Source: Nocardioides sp. B-3 (GTDB lineage: Bacteria; Actinomycetota; Actinomycetes; Propionibacteriales; Nocardioidaceae). Taken from it: a stretch of 64,000 nt of DNA. A program made the translations under genes and the position numbers. The stretch's first letter is position 1. Each line of letters begins with the position of its first letter. Location: NCBI RefSeq assembly GCF_024703895.1, contig NZ_CP087968.1, positions 1,674,001 through 1,738,000 of the forward strand, given 5' to 3'. The notes beneath the pieces are model-generated. The model saw nothing but the letters and a program-made list of their open reading frames with translations. It was not told where the DNA came from and searched no databases. Positions 20,240 through 31,515 of the stretch are shown here, piece by piece.

Positions 20240-20246
20240 AAGGCCC

Positions 20247-20511
20247 TCAGTCGCCCTTGCGGGGACCGATCAGCCGGTCACGCAGCGAGCGGTGGGCCTT
20301 GCGCTGCTCGGGGACGACGATCGGGGCCGCCCGGTACCAGTTCAGCTCCTTGAACCCGGCCCGGTTGAAGCCCTCGTGGAAGACGTAGTTGTCACCGCAC
20401 TCGCAGACCCAGCGCGCGTCGAGCTCGTACTCCACCCCCGGCCTCGGCGCGTTCCGGCAGCTCCGGGCACACATGAACCTTGTTGGTCAGCACGAGCGTC
20501 TCCATCCCCAT
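20247..20511 (-). CDS. Small conserved protein with two Cys motifs
   Basis: Reconstructed as MGMETLVLTNKVHVCPELPE joined across a frameshift near 20440 to VEYELDARWVCECGDNYVFH and ending RLIGPRKGD. About 87 residues. The CP and CECG pairs could bind a metal, but the family is not recognised. ATG 20511 or ATG 20505 may start it. Confidence 0.5.
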
Positions 20512-20530
20512 AGGAAAGCGTGCCTCGACG

Positions 20531-22119
20531 CTAGGCCGCCGGGACGAGATCGGGCGTGGCCGTTGCGGGAAGTTCGCCATTTGTGGGTATGGCGGCGCGT
20601 GCCCCCAGCACTCGACGGGCGGCGAGCGCCGTGCCGATGAGAGCCAGCCCGCCGAGCACGCCGACGACGTTGTAGCCGTCGGTGAAGGCCGACTGGGCGG
20701 CGTACACGATCTGGGTGGCGACGTCGGGTGACTGGGCGGCCGCGGCCGGTGCGGAGCTGACGCCCTCGGTGGCCAGCTCGGCGGAGGCACGCGAGGTGCC
20801 CGCGGGCAGCACGCCCGGCAGCAGGCCGCGGTAGATCGCGGTGACGGCCGTGCCGAGGGTGGCGACGCCCATCGCGATGCCGAGCTCGCCGCAGGTCTCC
20901 ATCAGTGAGGCGGCGGAGCCGGCGCGCTCCGGGGCGCGGCGCCCATGACGAGGTTCATCACCAGCGACATCGGCACGCTGACGCCGCCGGCGGCCAGCAC
21001 CATCGCGACCGGGTGCAGCGCGAGCGAGTCGGTGTCGATGACGCCGAGCAGGAGCAGCCCGGAGCCGGCGACGAGCAGCCCGCCGACGACCCGGGCGCAC
21101 CGTGTCGAAGCGCAGGTCGAGCCGCGGCGCGAGCAGGGTGCCGGCCAGCATCACCGGGTTCTGCGGGACCAGCCACGCGCCGACCTGCAGCGGGGAGAGG
21201 CCGACGACGCTCTGCAGGTAGATCGCGGCGGCGTAGGACAGGCCGGCCATCACGACGCCGGTGACCGGGGAAGGTGGCGAGCCCGACGGTGAAGCGCCTG
21301 TTCTCGAACAGCGCCGGGTCGACCAGCGGGTCCTCCAGCCGGCGCTGGCGGCGGACGAACACGGTGCCCGCGACGGCGCTGACGACCGGGGGCGACGACC
21401 GCCGTGATGAGGTGCTCGCCGCGGGCCAGCTCCTTGAGGGCGTGGACTCCGGGCAGGATCGTGACGAGGGACAGCGCGACCGACGCGACGTCCGGCATCG
21501 CGTGTCCGCCGCTGCGCGGGGAGTCGGGCAGCAGCCTTGGTGCGACCATGACCAGCAGCACCATCACCGGCACGCCGATCAGGAACGCCGAGCCCCACCA
21601 GAACCGCTCGAGCAGCGCGCCACCGACGATCGGCCCGGCGGTCATCCCGCCCATGAAGCACGCCATCCAGATGCTGATCGCCTGCCCCATCTGCTCGGGC
21701 CGCGGGAACATGTGCCGGATCAGCGCCATCGTCGACGGCATCAGCGTGGCGCCGGCAACGCCGAGGAGGGCGCGGGCGGCGATCAGCATCTCGGGGCTCT
21801 GTGCGTACGCCGCCAGCACACTCACCGCACCGAACGCGACGCCGCCCACGAGGAGCAGTCGGCGGCTGCCGATCCGGTCCGCGAGCCCGCCCATCGTGAC
21901 GAGCAGTCCGGCGAGCAGGAAGGAGTAGATGTCGAGGATCCACAGCTGTTGGGTGCTGGTCGCGCCGAGCTCACGGCTGAGCGTGGGCAGGGCGACGTAC
22001 AGGACGCTCACGTCGATCGAGATGAGCAGGGTCGGCAGCGTCAGGACGGCCAGCCCGATCCACTCCCGTCTCGTGGCCCGCGGGGCTTCGGTCGTCTCTC
22101 GGCTGGTGCCGATGCTCAT
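20531..22119 (-). CDS. MFS transporter, DHA2 (QacA/SmvA-like) family
   Basis: The N-terminal half is clean: SIDVSVLYVALPTLSRELG, QLWILDIYSFLLAGLLVTMG, motif A GGLADRIGSRRLLLVGG and motif C LIAARALLGVAGATLMPS, as in QacA/SmvA drug/proton antiporters. Later helices (VVMAGLSYAAAIYLQSVVG, MAMGVATLG-like segments) are spread over frames because of shifts near 21390, 21268, 21100 and 20938. About 528 residues, 14 predicted helices. It starts at ATG 22119. Substrate unknown. Confidence 0.87.
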
Positions 22120-22216
22120 GGCGTGCGTCCTGTCGGTTCGTGGGTGTCTTCACCCACTCCACGAACGGGGTGCGCCGGATTCGACATCCGCGGGCCGAGA
22201 AATTCGCGGGTCTCGA

Positions 22217-22310
22217 CAACGTCCGACGAAGCGGTGGTCCGCGCTACCGGGTCGTCGGACGTCCCGGCAGAACGTCCGACGCCGCGGTTGCCGCACCGTC
22301 GGACGCAGGC
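22217..22310. repeat. Palindromic intergenic repeat, copy 1 (double)
   Basis: Perfect 11-bp stem ACGTCCGACGA (22219-22229) and TCGTCGGACGT (22252-22262), directly followed by a second hairpin with CGTCCGAC and GTCGGACG arms (22272-22305). The first 46 bases recur almost exactly at 22445-22490, and the stem recurs at 51025-51068. Confidence 0.8.
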
Positions 22311-22444
22311 GCGCCCCCGGCGCGGGGTGCGCCCGGGAGGGGCCCCTTTTCGGTGCCACACCCGCGACACGCCGTACGGCGAAAGCGACACACCGCAGTG
22401 AACGGCAGGCCGGGGAAGAGCCGGCCCTCACGCGCTTCACCCAA

Positions 22445-22490
22445 CAACGTCCGACGAAGCGGCGGTCCGCGCTACCGGGTCGTCGGACGT
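22445..22490. repeat. Palindromic intergenic repeat, copy 2
   Basis: The same 11-bp stem ACGTCCGACGA (22447-22457) and TCGTCGGACGT (22480-22490) with a nearly identical loop to copy 1. The whole stretch 22120-22685 contains no supported gene; these repeats and the hairpin at 22571 fill much of it. Confidence 0.8.
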
Positions 22491-22570
22491 CTCGGCGAAC
22501 GGATCTTCGCGGTGCCCTCGTCGAGGTCGGCGCGCGCCCGGGCCGGGTCGAAGACCAGCATGCCCCGACG

Positions 22571-22631
22571 GTAGTCCAGTGGCAGACGGTCGCCGGACAG
22601 TCCTCCGGACAGCCATCTGCCACTGGACTAC
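22571..22631. repeat. Long hairpin downstream of the malic enzyme gene
   Basis: Perfect 16-bp arms GTAGTCCAGTGGCAGA (22571-22586) and TCTGCCACTGGACTAC (22616-22631), with an inner CCGGA/TCCGG stem. No T-run follows on either strand, so it is not a canonical intrinsic terminator, although it could still stop or stabilise malic enzyme mRNA ending at 22686. Confidence 0.7.
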
Positions 22632-22685
22632 CCGGGGGCAGGGCCGGGAAAGGCTCGCGGCAGGCCCGGGTGCCGGGAGCGGCCC

Positions 22686-24066
<1,381 letters not shown>

Positions 24067-24116
24067 GGTCCGACTCTCGACCCGGGCGTGGGTTACGGGC
24101 AAGTCACATCGCGCCG

Positions 24117-24274
24117 GGGGTGCCTCTCAACCCTCGGCCGTCGCGAGCATCGTCCGGGGCGTGCGATGGCAAGGCGGAGGAGGGAGACATGGCGGAGCCA
24201 TGGCGACTGACGACAACGCAGCCAGCGTGCGTGCCGGGCGGTGCGCAGCAGGCCATGGGGTTGAGAGACACCCC
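24117..24274. mobile_element. MITE-like element with 17-bp terminal inverted repeats
   Basis: Ends GGGGTGCCTCTCAACCC (24117-24133) and GGGTTGAGAGACACCCC (24258-24274) pair at 16 of 17 positions. The 158-bp element has an inner palindrome CATGGCGGAGCCATG and no coding capacity. It sits between the divergent malic enzyme and GNAT genes. No clear target duplication is visible. Confidence 0.55.
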
Positions 24275-24287
24275 TTAGGCTCGCCCT

Positions 24288-24578
24288 ATGAGCGAAAACG
24301 CCGATGTCACCACCCGTGACAATCCCGAGGCCGGCCAGTTCGAGATCCTCGTCGGCGACGTCGTGGCCGGGTTCACGCAGTACTCCGTGCGCGACGGCGT
24401 GTCGACGATGCCGCACACCGTCGTCGACAAGGCATTCGACGGACAGGGGCTGGGCAGCAAGCTCGCCGTCTTCGCCCTCGACACGCTTCGCGAGCGCGGC
24501 CTCAAGGTCCGCCCGCTGTGCCCGTTCATCAAGGGCTACATCGAGCGGCACGAGGCGTACGCCGACCTCGTGGTCTGA
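24288..24578 (+). CDS. Small YjdJ-like GNAT-family acetyltransferase
   Basis: 96 residues, intact. The sequence NPEAGQFEILVGDVVAGF, VDKAFDGQGLGSKLAVFALD (acetyl-CoA loop QGLGSKL) and LCPFIKGYIERHEAYADLV with the typical C-terminal KGYI...H.EY end matches the short single-domain GNAT proteins related to YjdJ. Starts at ATG 24288, 14 bases after the MITE-like element. Substrate unknown. Confidence 0.85.
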   Translation: MSENADVTTRDNPEAGQFEILVGDVVAGFTQYSVRDGVSTMPHTVVDKAFDGQGLGSKLAVFALDTLRERGLKVRPLCPFIKGYIERHEAYADLVV

Positions 24579-24579
24579 C

Positions 24580-25059
24580 CTACAGGGCCTTCTCGATCTC
24601 GTCGGCCAGCTTGGCCGGCTCGGTGGTCGGCGAGTGCCGGGAGATGACCTCGCCGTCGCGCCCGATCAGGAACTTGGTGAAGTTCCAGTTGATCCGGCCG
24701 CCGAGCAGGCCGCCCTTCTGCTTGCGCAGCCACTTGTAGAGCGGGTGCGCGCCCTTGCCGTTGACGTCGACCTTGGCGAACAGCGGGAAGTCGACGCCGA
24801 AGTTGCGCTCGCAGAACGCCGCGATCTCGTCCTCGGCGGCCGGCTCCCGGTGGCCGAACTGGTCGCACGGGAAGCCCGGGACGGTGAACCCGTCGTCGCC
24901 GTACTTGTCCTGCAGCTCCTGCAGGCCCTTGTACTGCGGGGTGAAACCGCACTTGGAGGCGGTGTTCACCACGAGCACCACCTGACCCTTGTACGCCGCA
25001 AGGTCGGTGTCGGTCCCGTCGATCGCGGGCGCGGAGAAGTCGTGGATCGTCGTCGTCAT
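24580..25059 (-). CDS. Glutathione peroxidase-family thiol peroxidase
   Basis: 159 residues, intact. The peroxidatic Cys is in VVNTASKCGFTPQYKGL, the resolving region in PGFPCDQFGHREP, and the conserved Trp in INWNFTKFLI, so the catalytic Cys-Gln-Trp set is complete; the active site uses Cys, not selenocysteine. In Actinobacteria such enzymes usually take electrons from thioredoxin. Its ATG overlaps the stop of the upstream membrane protein. Confidence 0.93.
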   Translation of the reverse strand: MTTTIHDFSAPAIDGTDTDLAAYKGQVVLVVNTASKCGFTPQYKGLQELQDKYGDDGFTVPGFPCDQFGHREPAAEDEIAAFCERNFGVDFPLFAKVDVNGKGAHPLYKWLRKQKGGLLGGRINWNFTKFLIGRDGEVISRHSPTTEPAKLADEIEKAL

Positions 25060-25508
25060 GTGAGTCCTTCGTCGTCGGGCGTCTCCCGGATTGCCCGGGA
25101 TCGTCGCCACAGCAGCCAGAACAGCGCGAGGAGCAGCGCGTCGAGCACCAGCGTGATGTACAGGCCCGAGCGGTGCGACACCTGCCCCTCGACGATCGCG
25201 GCCTCCGGCTTGCCCTCGAGCACGCGCACGGGGACCGTGCCGGTCTCCGCCGCCTTGTCGTACGCCGATGCGTCGACCTCCGCAGGCCACGCCTGCTGCT
25301 CGGAGTCGAGCTCCGCAGGCAGCCGGTAGGCCAGCCACCAGCTCGGCTCGTCGACCGTGCCCGGGTTGCGCGTCTCGGTCACCTCGGCGACCACGTCGAC
25401 GCCGTTGCGCTCGACCGATGCGCGCGTCCACGTCGAGTCCACGAGCGGCATGTTGACGAGCACGACCATCACCGCGATCAGCGCCCAGCTGGAGCGGGAG
25501 ACCCTCAC
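25056..25508 (-). CDS. DUF3592-like membrane protein
   Basis: About 150 residues with an N-terminal helix (SWALIAVMVVLVNMPLV), an extracytoplasmic region (DVVAEVTETRNPGTVDEPSW, VPVRVLEGKPEAAIV) and a C-terminal helix (ITLVLDALLLALFWLLW). This helix-loop-helix plan resembles DUF3592 proteins; function unknown. GTG 25508 overlaps the nitroreductase stop, so three genes 26133-24580 form one coupled unit. Confidence 0.65.
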   Translation of the reverse strand: MRVSRSSWALIAVMVVLVNMPLVDSTWTRASVERNGVDVVAEVTETRNPGTVDEPSWWLAYRLPAELDSEQQAWPAEVDASAYDKAAETGTVPVRVLEGKPEAAIVEGQVSHRSGLYITLVLDALLLALFWLLWRRSRAIRETPDDEGLT

Positions 25509-26133
25509 GCCGGCCACGGTTCGGCCCAGGTGCCGACGCGCGCGACGACTGGTCGAGCCCGACCCGCTCCCGCACCCGGTGGTCGCGCTCGGCGGTCCGC
25601 TCGTCGACGTCGGCCGGGTCACCGGGAACGCCGACCGCGATGCCGGTGAGCAGCACGTGCGTCGCCGGCAGCTCGAGGTCTTCCGCGAGGGCCTCGTGGT
25701 CGAACCCGGCGAACTGGTGCGAGTGCAGCCCCATTGCCCGCGCCTGCAGCGTGAGGGTGGGCGGCCGCCCGGCCGACGTCGTAGAGCGCGTAGTCGCTGT
25801 AGGCCGGCGCGTCCTCGTCGGCGCCGGTGCTCACGTGGGCGGCGGTGAGGAAGACGACCGACGCGCGCGGCACCCAGCCGGCGTTGCCACGGCTCAAGTG
25901 CGCGACCAGCCGTTCGTGGTTCGCCGTTCCACGCTCGCAGACGAAGAACACCCACGGCTGAGAGTTGCCGGCCGAGGGCGCCCACTGGGCCGCGTGCAGC
26001 AGCTGGTCGATCTCGGCACGGGTGAGCGTGTGCGCGTCGTCGTACACGCTCGGGCTCCATCGTGATCGCAACGGCTCGGCGAGGACCTCGGCACCGGGTC
26101 GGGGGCACGGACGGTGTCGACGGTGCTGGACAT
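25505..26133 (-). CDS. Nitroreductase-family flavoprotein
   Basis: FMN-dependent oxidoreductase fold: RSRWSPSVYDDAHTLTRAE, LLHAAQWAPSAGNSQPWVFF (the family FMN-binding signature), MGLHSHQFAGFDHEALAEDL, and HVLLTGIAVGVPGDP. Frameshifts near 26105, 25762 and 25552; the C-terminus then reads ARVGTWAEPWPA before TGA at 25505. It starts at ATG 26133. Substrate unknown. Confidence 0.85.
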
Positions 26134-26216
26134 GACGCCCAGTATCCGCACCCGGGGTTTGCGCAACGGAGCCCGGTGGCACAAGCCTGTGGAATCCGAC
26201 AACACATGGGGGATCC

Positions 26217-27301
26217 ATGACTCACCGCAAGCGCATCAGCACGCTGGCCATCGTCGCGATGCTGAGCCTCGTGCTCACCAGCCCGGTCGGCTCGCCGGCC
26301 GAGGCGAAGCCCGAGAAGGGCCAGGACAAGGTCAGCTACGGCACCACCTCGTGGGTGGCCGGCACGCAGGGCTACGCGATCAAGGGCAAGGTCAGCGGCC
26401 GCAAGCACCGCCGGGTGCAGCTGCAGGTCAAGTGGGCCGACGGCTGGCACACCATCGACAAGGCGAAGACCAAGCGCAAGGGCAAGTTCAAGATCACCGG
26501 CAGCCTCGACTGGTACGGCGCCCACAAGCTGCGCGTCGTCGCGCCGAAGACCCGCCGCGACCGGGCCTTGGTCTTCAAGACCAAGAAGTTCAAGATCGCG
26601 ACGCCGTGGACGCCGCGCGGCTCGTCCTCGTCCTACCTGCGGATGAGCTACAAGGGCGTCAACTTCCAGTGGAACCCCTGCAAGACGATCAAGTACCGCG
26701 TCAACCCCGGCTACGCCGGTGAGGGCGCGATCGCCTTCACCCAGACGGCCGTCGAGCTGCTCGAACGGGCCACGGGGTTCAAGACGAAGTACGTCGGCAC
26801 GACGACGTCGGTGCCCGCCTCGCGCCAGCCCTACCAGAAGGGGACGGACATGGTGATCGCGTGGTCGCACCAGAACGACTACCCCGACCTCGTGCAGGCC
26901 GTCGGCCTCGGCGGCCCCGGCAAGCTCAAGGCCGCGCGCCGCAAGTCCAACAACAAGCCGATCCTCGAGATCAAGCAGCCCGGCGTCACGATGAACATGG
27001 CGTACGCCGCCAGCTACCCGTTCACGTACGACGACCCGGCCAACGAGCCGATGGGGCTGGTGCTGGTCCACGAGCTCGGCCACGCGTTCCGGGCTCGAGC
27101 ACTTCGCGGACAACATCCGGGTCATGCACCCGGGTGACCGTCCGCCGTCGGAGACGGGCTACCACTCGACGTACGAAGCGGGCGACCTCGCTGGCCTCCG
27201 AGCCCGGGGCGCCCGGGGGCGGTTGCCTCAAGCCCTACCGCAAGCGCGGGCGCTGGTCCGCGCTCGACGTGAGCGCGATCCCGGACTTCACCCGGGAGTG
27301 A
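26217..27301 (+). CDS. Secreted zinc metalloprotease (matrixin-like)
   Basis: A signal peptide (MTHRKRISTLAIVAMLSLVL, then PVGSPAEA) is followed by a basic beta-rich region and a C-terminal protease domain. After removing one gained base near 27090 (TTCGGG read as TTCCGGG) the active site reads HELGHAFGLEH, the HExxHxxGxxH zinc motif, followed by RVMHPG, a Met-turn-like segment. A second gained base near 27200 (CTCGAG-like site read with an extra C) restores the end GCLKPYRKRGRWSALD. It starts at ATG 26217. Exported; targets unknown. Confidence 0.82.
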
Positions 27302-27315
27302 GCAACTGAAATGAG

Positions 27316-27341
27316 CGAAGGCCCCGGGTGACCGGGGCCTT
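27316..27341 (+). terminator. Rho-independent-type hairpin after the protease gene
   Basis: GAAGGCCCCGG and CCGGGGCCTTC arms separated by GTGA form an 11-bp perfect stem just after the stop at 27301, followed by a weak T-rich stretch. Confidence 0.75.
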
Positions 27342-27351
27342 CGTTCGTGTG

Positions 27352-27433
27352 TGCGCGAGGGGGATTTGAACCCCCACGCCCTTTCGGACACTGGCACCTG
27401 AAGCCAGCGCGTCTGCCGTTCCGCCACTCGCGC
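27352..27433 (-). tRNA. tRNA-Leu (CAG)
   Basis: 82 nt with a GCGCGAG/CTCGCGC acceptor stem, a long variable arm typical of class II tRNA, T-loop GTTCAAATC, and anticodon loop TTCAGGT giving CAG. CCA is not encoded. Confidence 0.93.
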
Positions 27434-27660
27434 AAGAAGCGGGGGACAGGTTATCCCACGGGGTCGGGTCGCTCCCAATCGGACGGCCCGCTCGGGCAAC
27501 GCCGTCGGGGGCGCGCCGCCCGCCCGGAGCGGCGGGCGACGGCGTGGCCAGTACGATCGGCGACACCTGCACGACCGCGCGACCACTGTGGCGGTTGATG
27601 AGGTGCGCCCCCGAACACCCCCTGAACCACACCCCTGACGACAGAGAGGAGGCGCTGGAC

Positions 27661-28354
27661 GTGAACGGCCTGCAACGCTTCGAGCACAAGCTGGAGCAGC
27701 TCATCTCCGGTGCCTTCGCGCGCGCCTTCCGCAGCGCCGTCCAACCCGTCGAGATCGCCGCCGCCCTGCAACGCGAGTGCGACAACAACGCCCAGATCCT
27801 CAGTCGTGACCGGCGCCTCGGTGCCCAACACGTTCCACGTCGAGCTGTCGGCGGTCGACCTCGAGCGGTTGCACGGCTACGACGACGCGATGGGCCGAGA
27901 CCTGATCGACCAGCTCAAGGACCACGCCGACTCGCAGGGCTATGTCTTCACGGGTCCGGTGACGGTCAACTTCGAGACCGCCGACGACCTGACCACCGGT
28001 CGCTTCCGGATCCGCAGCCGGGCCGAGGCGCAGGTCACCGACAACGACCAGCGCACCCGCACCCGGTCCGCGCGCGCGGTCCTCGAGGTCAACGGGAGCC
28101 GGCACCCGCTGCGCGCGCCCGGCCTCGTCGTCGGCCGCGGCACCGAGGCCGACCTGCGGATCAACGACCCGGGCGTGAGCCGCCAGCACGTCGAGTTCCT
28201 CGTCAACGGCGACGAGGTCGAGGTCGTCGACCTCGGCTCCACCAACGGGATGCTCGTCAACGGCACCAAGGTCGGGCGCGCGGTCCTGCGCGACGGCTCC
28301 GAGGTGAAGATCGGCCGCACCACCATGACGGTCCGTGTCGATGGAGAGGCCTGA
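27661..28354 (+). CDS. fhaA: FHA-domain protein FhaA
   Basis: The N-terminal DUF3662 region (LQRFEHKLEQLISGAFARAF, PVEIAAALQREC) plus C-terminal FHA domain (LVVGRGTEADLRINDPGVS, RQHVEFLV, DLGSTNGMLVNG) define FhaA, which binds phosphothreonine on PknA/PknB targets and the lipid-II flippase. GTG 27661 is set by GAGAGGAGG 8 bases upstream. A frameshift lies near 27806. It is first gene of the kinase/wall operon. Confidence 0.92.
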
Positions 28355-28357
28355 GCC

Positions 28358-28826
28358 GTGTCCGAGCTGACCTTGTTCCTGATCAGGTTCGCCTACCTCG
28401 CGATCCTGTGGATCTTCGTGCTCTCCGCCGTCTCGGTGATCCGCTCCGACATGTTCGGTGCGCGGGTGCCCGAGACCGCCCGCGGCGCTGCGCCGACGCG
28501 CGGCAAGGCCAAGGCGCCCACCAAGCGCCGCGGTTCGCCGACCCACCTGATCGTGATCGAGGGCGACAACACCGGCGCCCGTGCCGAGCTCAGCGACGCA
28601 CCCCTGCTGATCGGTCGCGGCAGCGACGCAGCGATCAAGCTCGACGACGACTACGTCTCGACCCGCCACGCGCGGGTGGCGGCCAGCGGCGACGAGTGGT
28701 TCGTCGAGGACCTCGGCTCCACCAACGGCACCTACGTCGGCACGGTGCGGATCACCCAGCCCACCACCATCGGCTCTGGGCATCCAGGTGCGGATCGGCA
28801 AGACCATCCTCGAGCTGCGGAAGTAG
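28358..28826 (+). CDS. fhaB: FHA-domain protein FhaB (FipA)
   Basis: One N-terminal membrane helix (LTLFLIRFAYLAILWIFVLS), a basic linker, and an FHA domain (LLIGRGSDAAIKLDDDYVST, RHARVAA, DLGSTNGTYVG). About 155 residues with a frameshift near 28778, then RIGKTILELRK. It starts at GTG 28358, 3 bases after fhaA. The family docks phosphorylated division proteins. Confidence 0.92.
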
Positions 28827-28831
28827 GGCAG

Positions 28832-30114
28832 ATGGCCACCCCGGAGCAGCTCTTCCTCCAGTTCTCGGCGATCTCGGACGTCGGCCGGATCCGCAAGGAC
28901 AACCGGGACTCCGGCTACGCCGGGCCGTGGCTGCTGACCGTCTGCGACGGCGTCGGCGGTGCGGCTCGCGGCGACCTCGCCTCCGCGACCGCCGTACAAG
29001 CCCTGCGCAAGCTCGACACCCGGCCCAGCGACGACATGCTCGGCCGGGTCGCCGGCGCCATCCACCGCGCCAACGACCGGATCTCCGAGATCATCGACGA
29101 GGACCCCGCCCTCAACGGCACCAGCACCACCGCGTCGGTGCTGCTCTTCGACGGCGCCAAGGTCGCGGTCGGCCACCTCGGCGACAGCCGCGCCTACCTC
29201 CTGCGTGGCGGCGAGATGCGCCAGCTCACCCACGACCACACCTTCGTCCAGAGCCTGATCGACGAGGGCCGGATCACCGAGGAGCAGTCGCGGACGCACC
29301 CCAACCGCAACCTCATCCTCAAGGCCGTAGACGGCATCCGGCACGAGGAGCCCGACCTCTTCGAGTTCCCCGTCCGGGTCGGCGACCGGCTCTTCGTCTG
29401 CAGCGACGGCGCCTGCGGCTTCCTGACCGACGACCGGATGGGCGACATCCCGGGCAGCGGCACCCCCGACTTCGCCGCGGTCGAGCTGGTCCGCGCCAGC
29501 CTCGAGGCCGGCAGCAGCGACAACGTCACCTGCATCGTCGCCGAGGTCGTCGAGACCGCGCCCGAGCCCGCCATCGAGCCGCTGCTCGTCGGTGCCGCCG
29601 CCGACCTGCCGCGTCGCCTCGCCAGCACCGGGGCCACCCGCGCCCGGGTGTTCCGCGGCCACCGCTCGGGTGACACCGGTGAGATCCCCGCGGTCCCGGG
29701 CCGAGCTGCCCGACCTGCCCAGCGACGTGCACGCGATCCCCTCCGACCCGATCGACCCCGAGACCGCTCGCTATGCGCCGCGACCGCCGGCCCGCTTCAC
29801 GTGGCTCAAGCGCGCCCTCGCCGGCTGCGTCGTGCTCGGCCCGGGCCCGGATCGCGTTCGCCTTCGCGTGGTCGTGGAGCCAGAGCCAGTTCTACGTCGG
29901 CGTCATGGACGGCAAGATGACCATCTTCCGCGGCCTCAACGCGGAGATCCCCGGCATCGAGATCTCGCACCCCTACGAGCGCAGCGACGTCGAGATCGAC
30001 AACCTCAGCGAGTACGACGCCCTCAACGTCACCCGTGGCATCGAGGTCAGCGACCTCGACGAGGCCCGCGCCACGGTGGAGAACTACGCCGCCCTCCGGG
30101 ACCTGCCCGAATGA
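28832..30114 (+). CDS. pstP: PP2C-type Ser/Thr phosphatase PstP
   Basis: The catalytic PPM domain occupies the first 240 residues: RKDNRDSGYAGPW, LTVCDGVGGAARGDLAS, GHLGDSRAYLL, DHTFVQSLIDEGRI, CSDGACGFLTDDRM and SSDNVTCIV carry the metal-binding Asp residues. A juxtamembrane stretch leads to one membrane helix (FTWLKRALAGCVVLG, continuing AFAFAWSW) and an external tail. Frameshifts at about 29697 and 29846. It reverses PknA/PknB phosphorylation. The ATGA stop overlaps the rodA start. Confidence 0.92.
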
Positions 30115-31515
30115 GCCAGCCCGGCACCCTGATGGGGTTCGTGCACCGGCGGCGCCGGGGCGCCGAGCTCTTCCTCCTGCTGATCGCGCTCGTGGTCGGC
30201 ATCGGCGCGTATGCCGCGGTCGGCCCGGGGGTCGAGGGCACCATCCCCACCGACATCGTCGCGTACGGCGGATGGCTGGCCGCGCTCGTCGTGGCAGCGC
30301 ACATCGCCGTACGCATCGTGGCGCCCTATGCCGATCCGGTGCTGCTGCCCCCGGTCGCCGCGCTCAACGGGCTCGGCCTCGCGGTGATCCACCGCCTCGA
30401 CCTGACCTACGAGGCGCGGGGCCTTGACCAGCACACCTTCGCCACGCAGCAGCTGACCTGGATGACGCTCGGCGTCGTCCTCTTCATCGCCACCATCGCT
30501 GCTGCTGCGACCACCGCTCCCTGCAGCGGCTCACCTACACCTCCGGGCCCGGCGGCGATCGTGCTGCTGCTGCTGCCGTTCCTGCCGGTGATCGGTGTGC
30601 CCATCAACGGCGCCAACATCTGGATCCGGGTCGCCGGTTTCAGCTTCCAGCCGGGCGAGGTCGCCAAGGTGCTGCTGGTGGTGGCGTTCGCGGGCTATCT
30701 CGTCCAGCACCGCGACGCCCCGGCGCTCGCCGGGCGCCGGGTCGTCTTCGTCGACCTGCCGCGCGGGCGCGACCTCGGCCCGATCCCGGCCATGTTCGGC
30801 GTCTCGATGATGATCCCGGTCCTGCAGAACGACCTCGGTTCCTCACTGCTGTTCTTCGGCCTGTTCCCGGTGATGCTCTACGTCGCGACGGAGCGCCCGG
30901 GCTGGCTGCTCGTGGGTGGGCTGATGTTCGGCGCCGGCGCGCTCGCGGCGTACACCTTCGTGCCCAACGTGCAGAACCGCTTCAACTTCTGGCTGCACCC
31001 GATGGACTACTACGAGGCATCGCCCGGCAGCGGGCAGCTCGTCGAGGCGATGTTCGGCATGGGCTGGGGCGGCCTGATCGGTCGCGGCTTCGGCAACGGC
31101 TTCCCCGAGCGGGTGCCGTTCGCCTACTCCGACTTCATCCTGTCCACGATCGGCGAGGAGCTCGGGCTGACCGCGGTGATGGCCGTCATCCTCTGCTACG
31201 GGCTGATCGTCGAGCGCGCTGCTGCGGATCGCGCTGATCTCGCGCGACGGCTTCGGCAAGCTGCTGGCCGTCGGGTTCGCGAGCATCGTGGCGCTGCAGG
31301 TCTTCGTGGTCATCGGCGGCGTGACCGGCCTGATCCCGCTGACCGGCCTCACCACACCCTTCCTGTCGTACGGCGGGTCGTCGCTGGTCGCCAACTGGGT
31401 GATCATCGCGCTCCTCATGCGCATCTCCGACCACGCACGCCGCCCGATCCCGAGGATGACCGAAGTGTCGGACGGCTCGGACAGCGAGACGACCCGGGTG
31501 GTGAAGCTGCGATGA
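30111..31515 (+). CDS. rodA: SEDS-family peptidoglycan glycosyltransferase (RodA/FtsW)
   Basis: A polytopic SEDS protein that polymerises lipid II with a class B PBP. Conserved segments GANIWIRVAGFSFQPGEVAK, MMIPVLQNDLGSSLLFFGL, FILSTIGEELGL and GLIPLTGLTTPFLSYGGSS are visible. Frameshifts near 30500-30540, 30790 and 31215. It starts at ATG 30111, coupled to pstP, and ends overlapping pbpA, its likely partner. Confidence 0.92.

Noticed and set aside
24580..25059. Possible selenocysteine-containing glutathione peroxidase
   Set aside because: The active site codon encodes Cys (ASKCGFT) and no in-frame TGA is present.
25056..27125. A 689-residue minus-strand frame spanning the protease gene and the DUF3592-like gene
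   Set aside because: Only the last 150 residues look like protein; the rest is antisense to the secreted protease and crosses the nitroreductase out of frame.
27352..27433. tRNA-Leu as an integration site for a mobile element
   Set aside because: No integrase, no duplicated tRNA 3' end and no phage genes are visible on either side.
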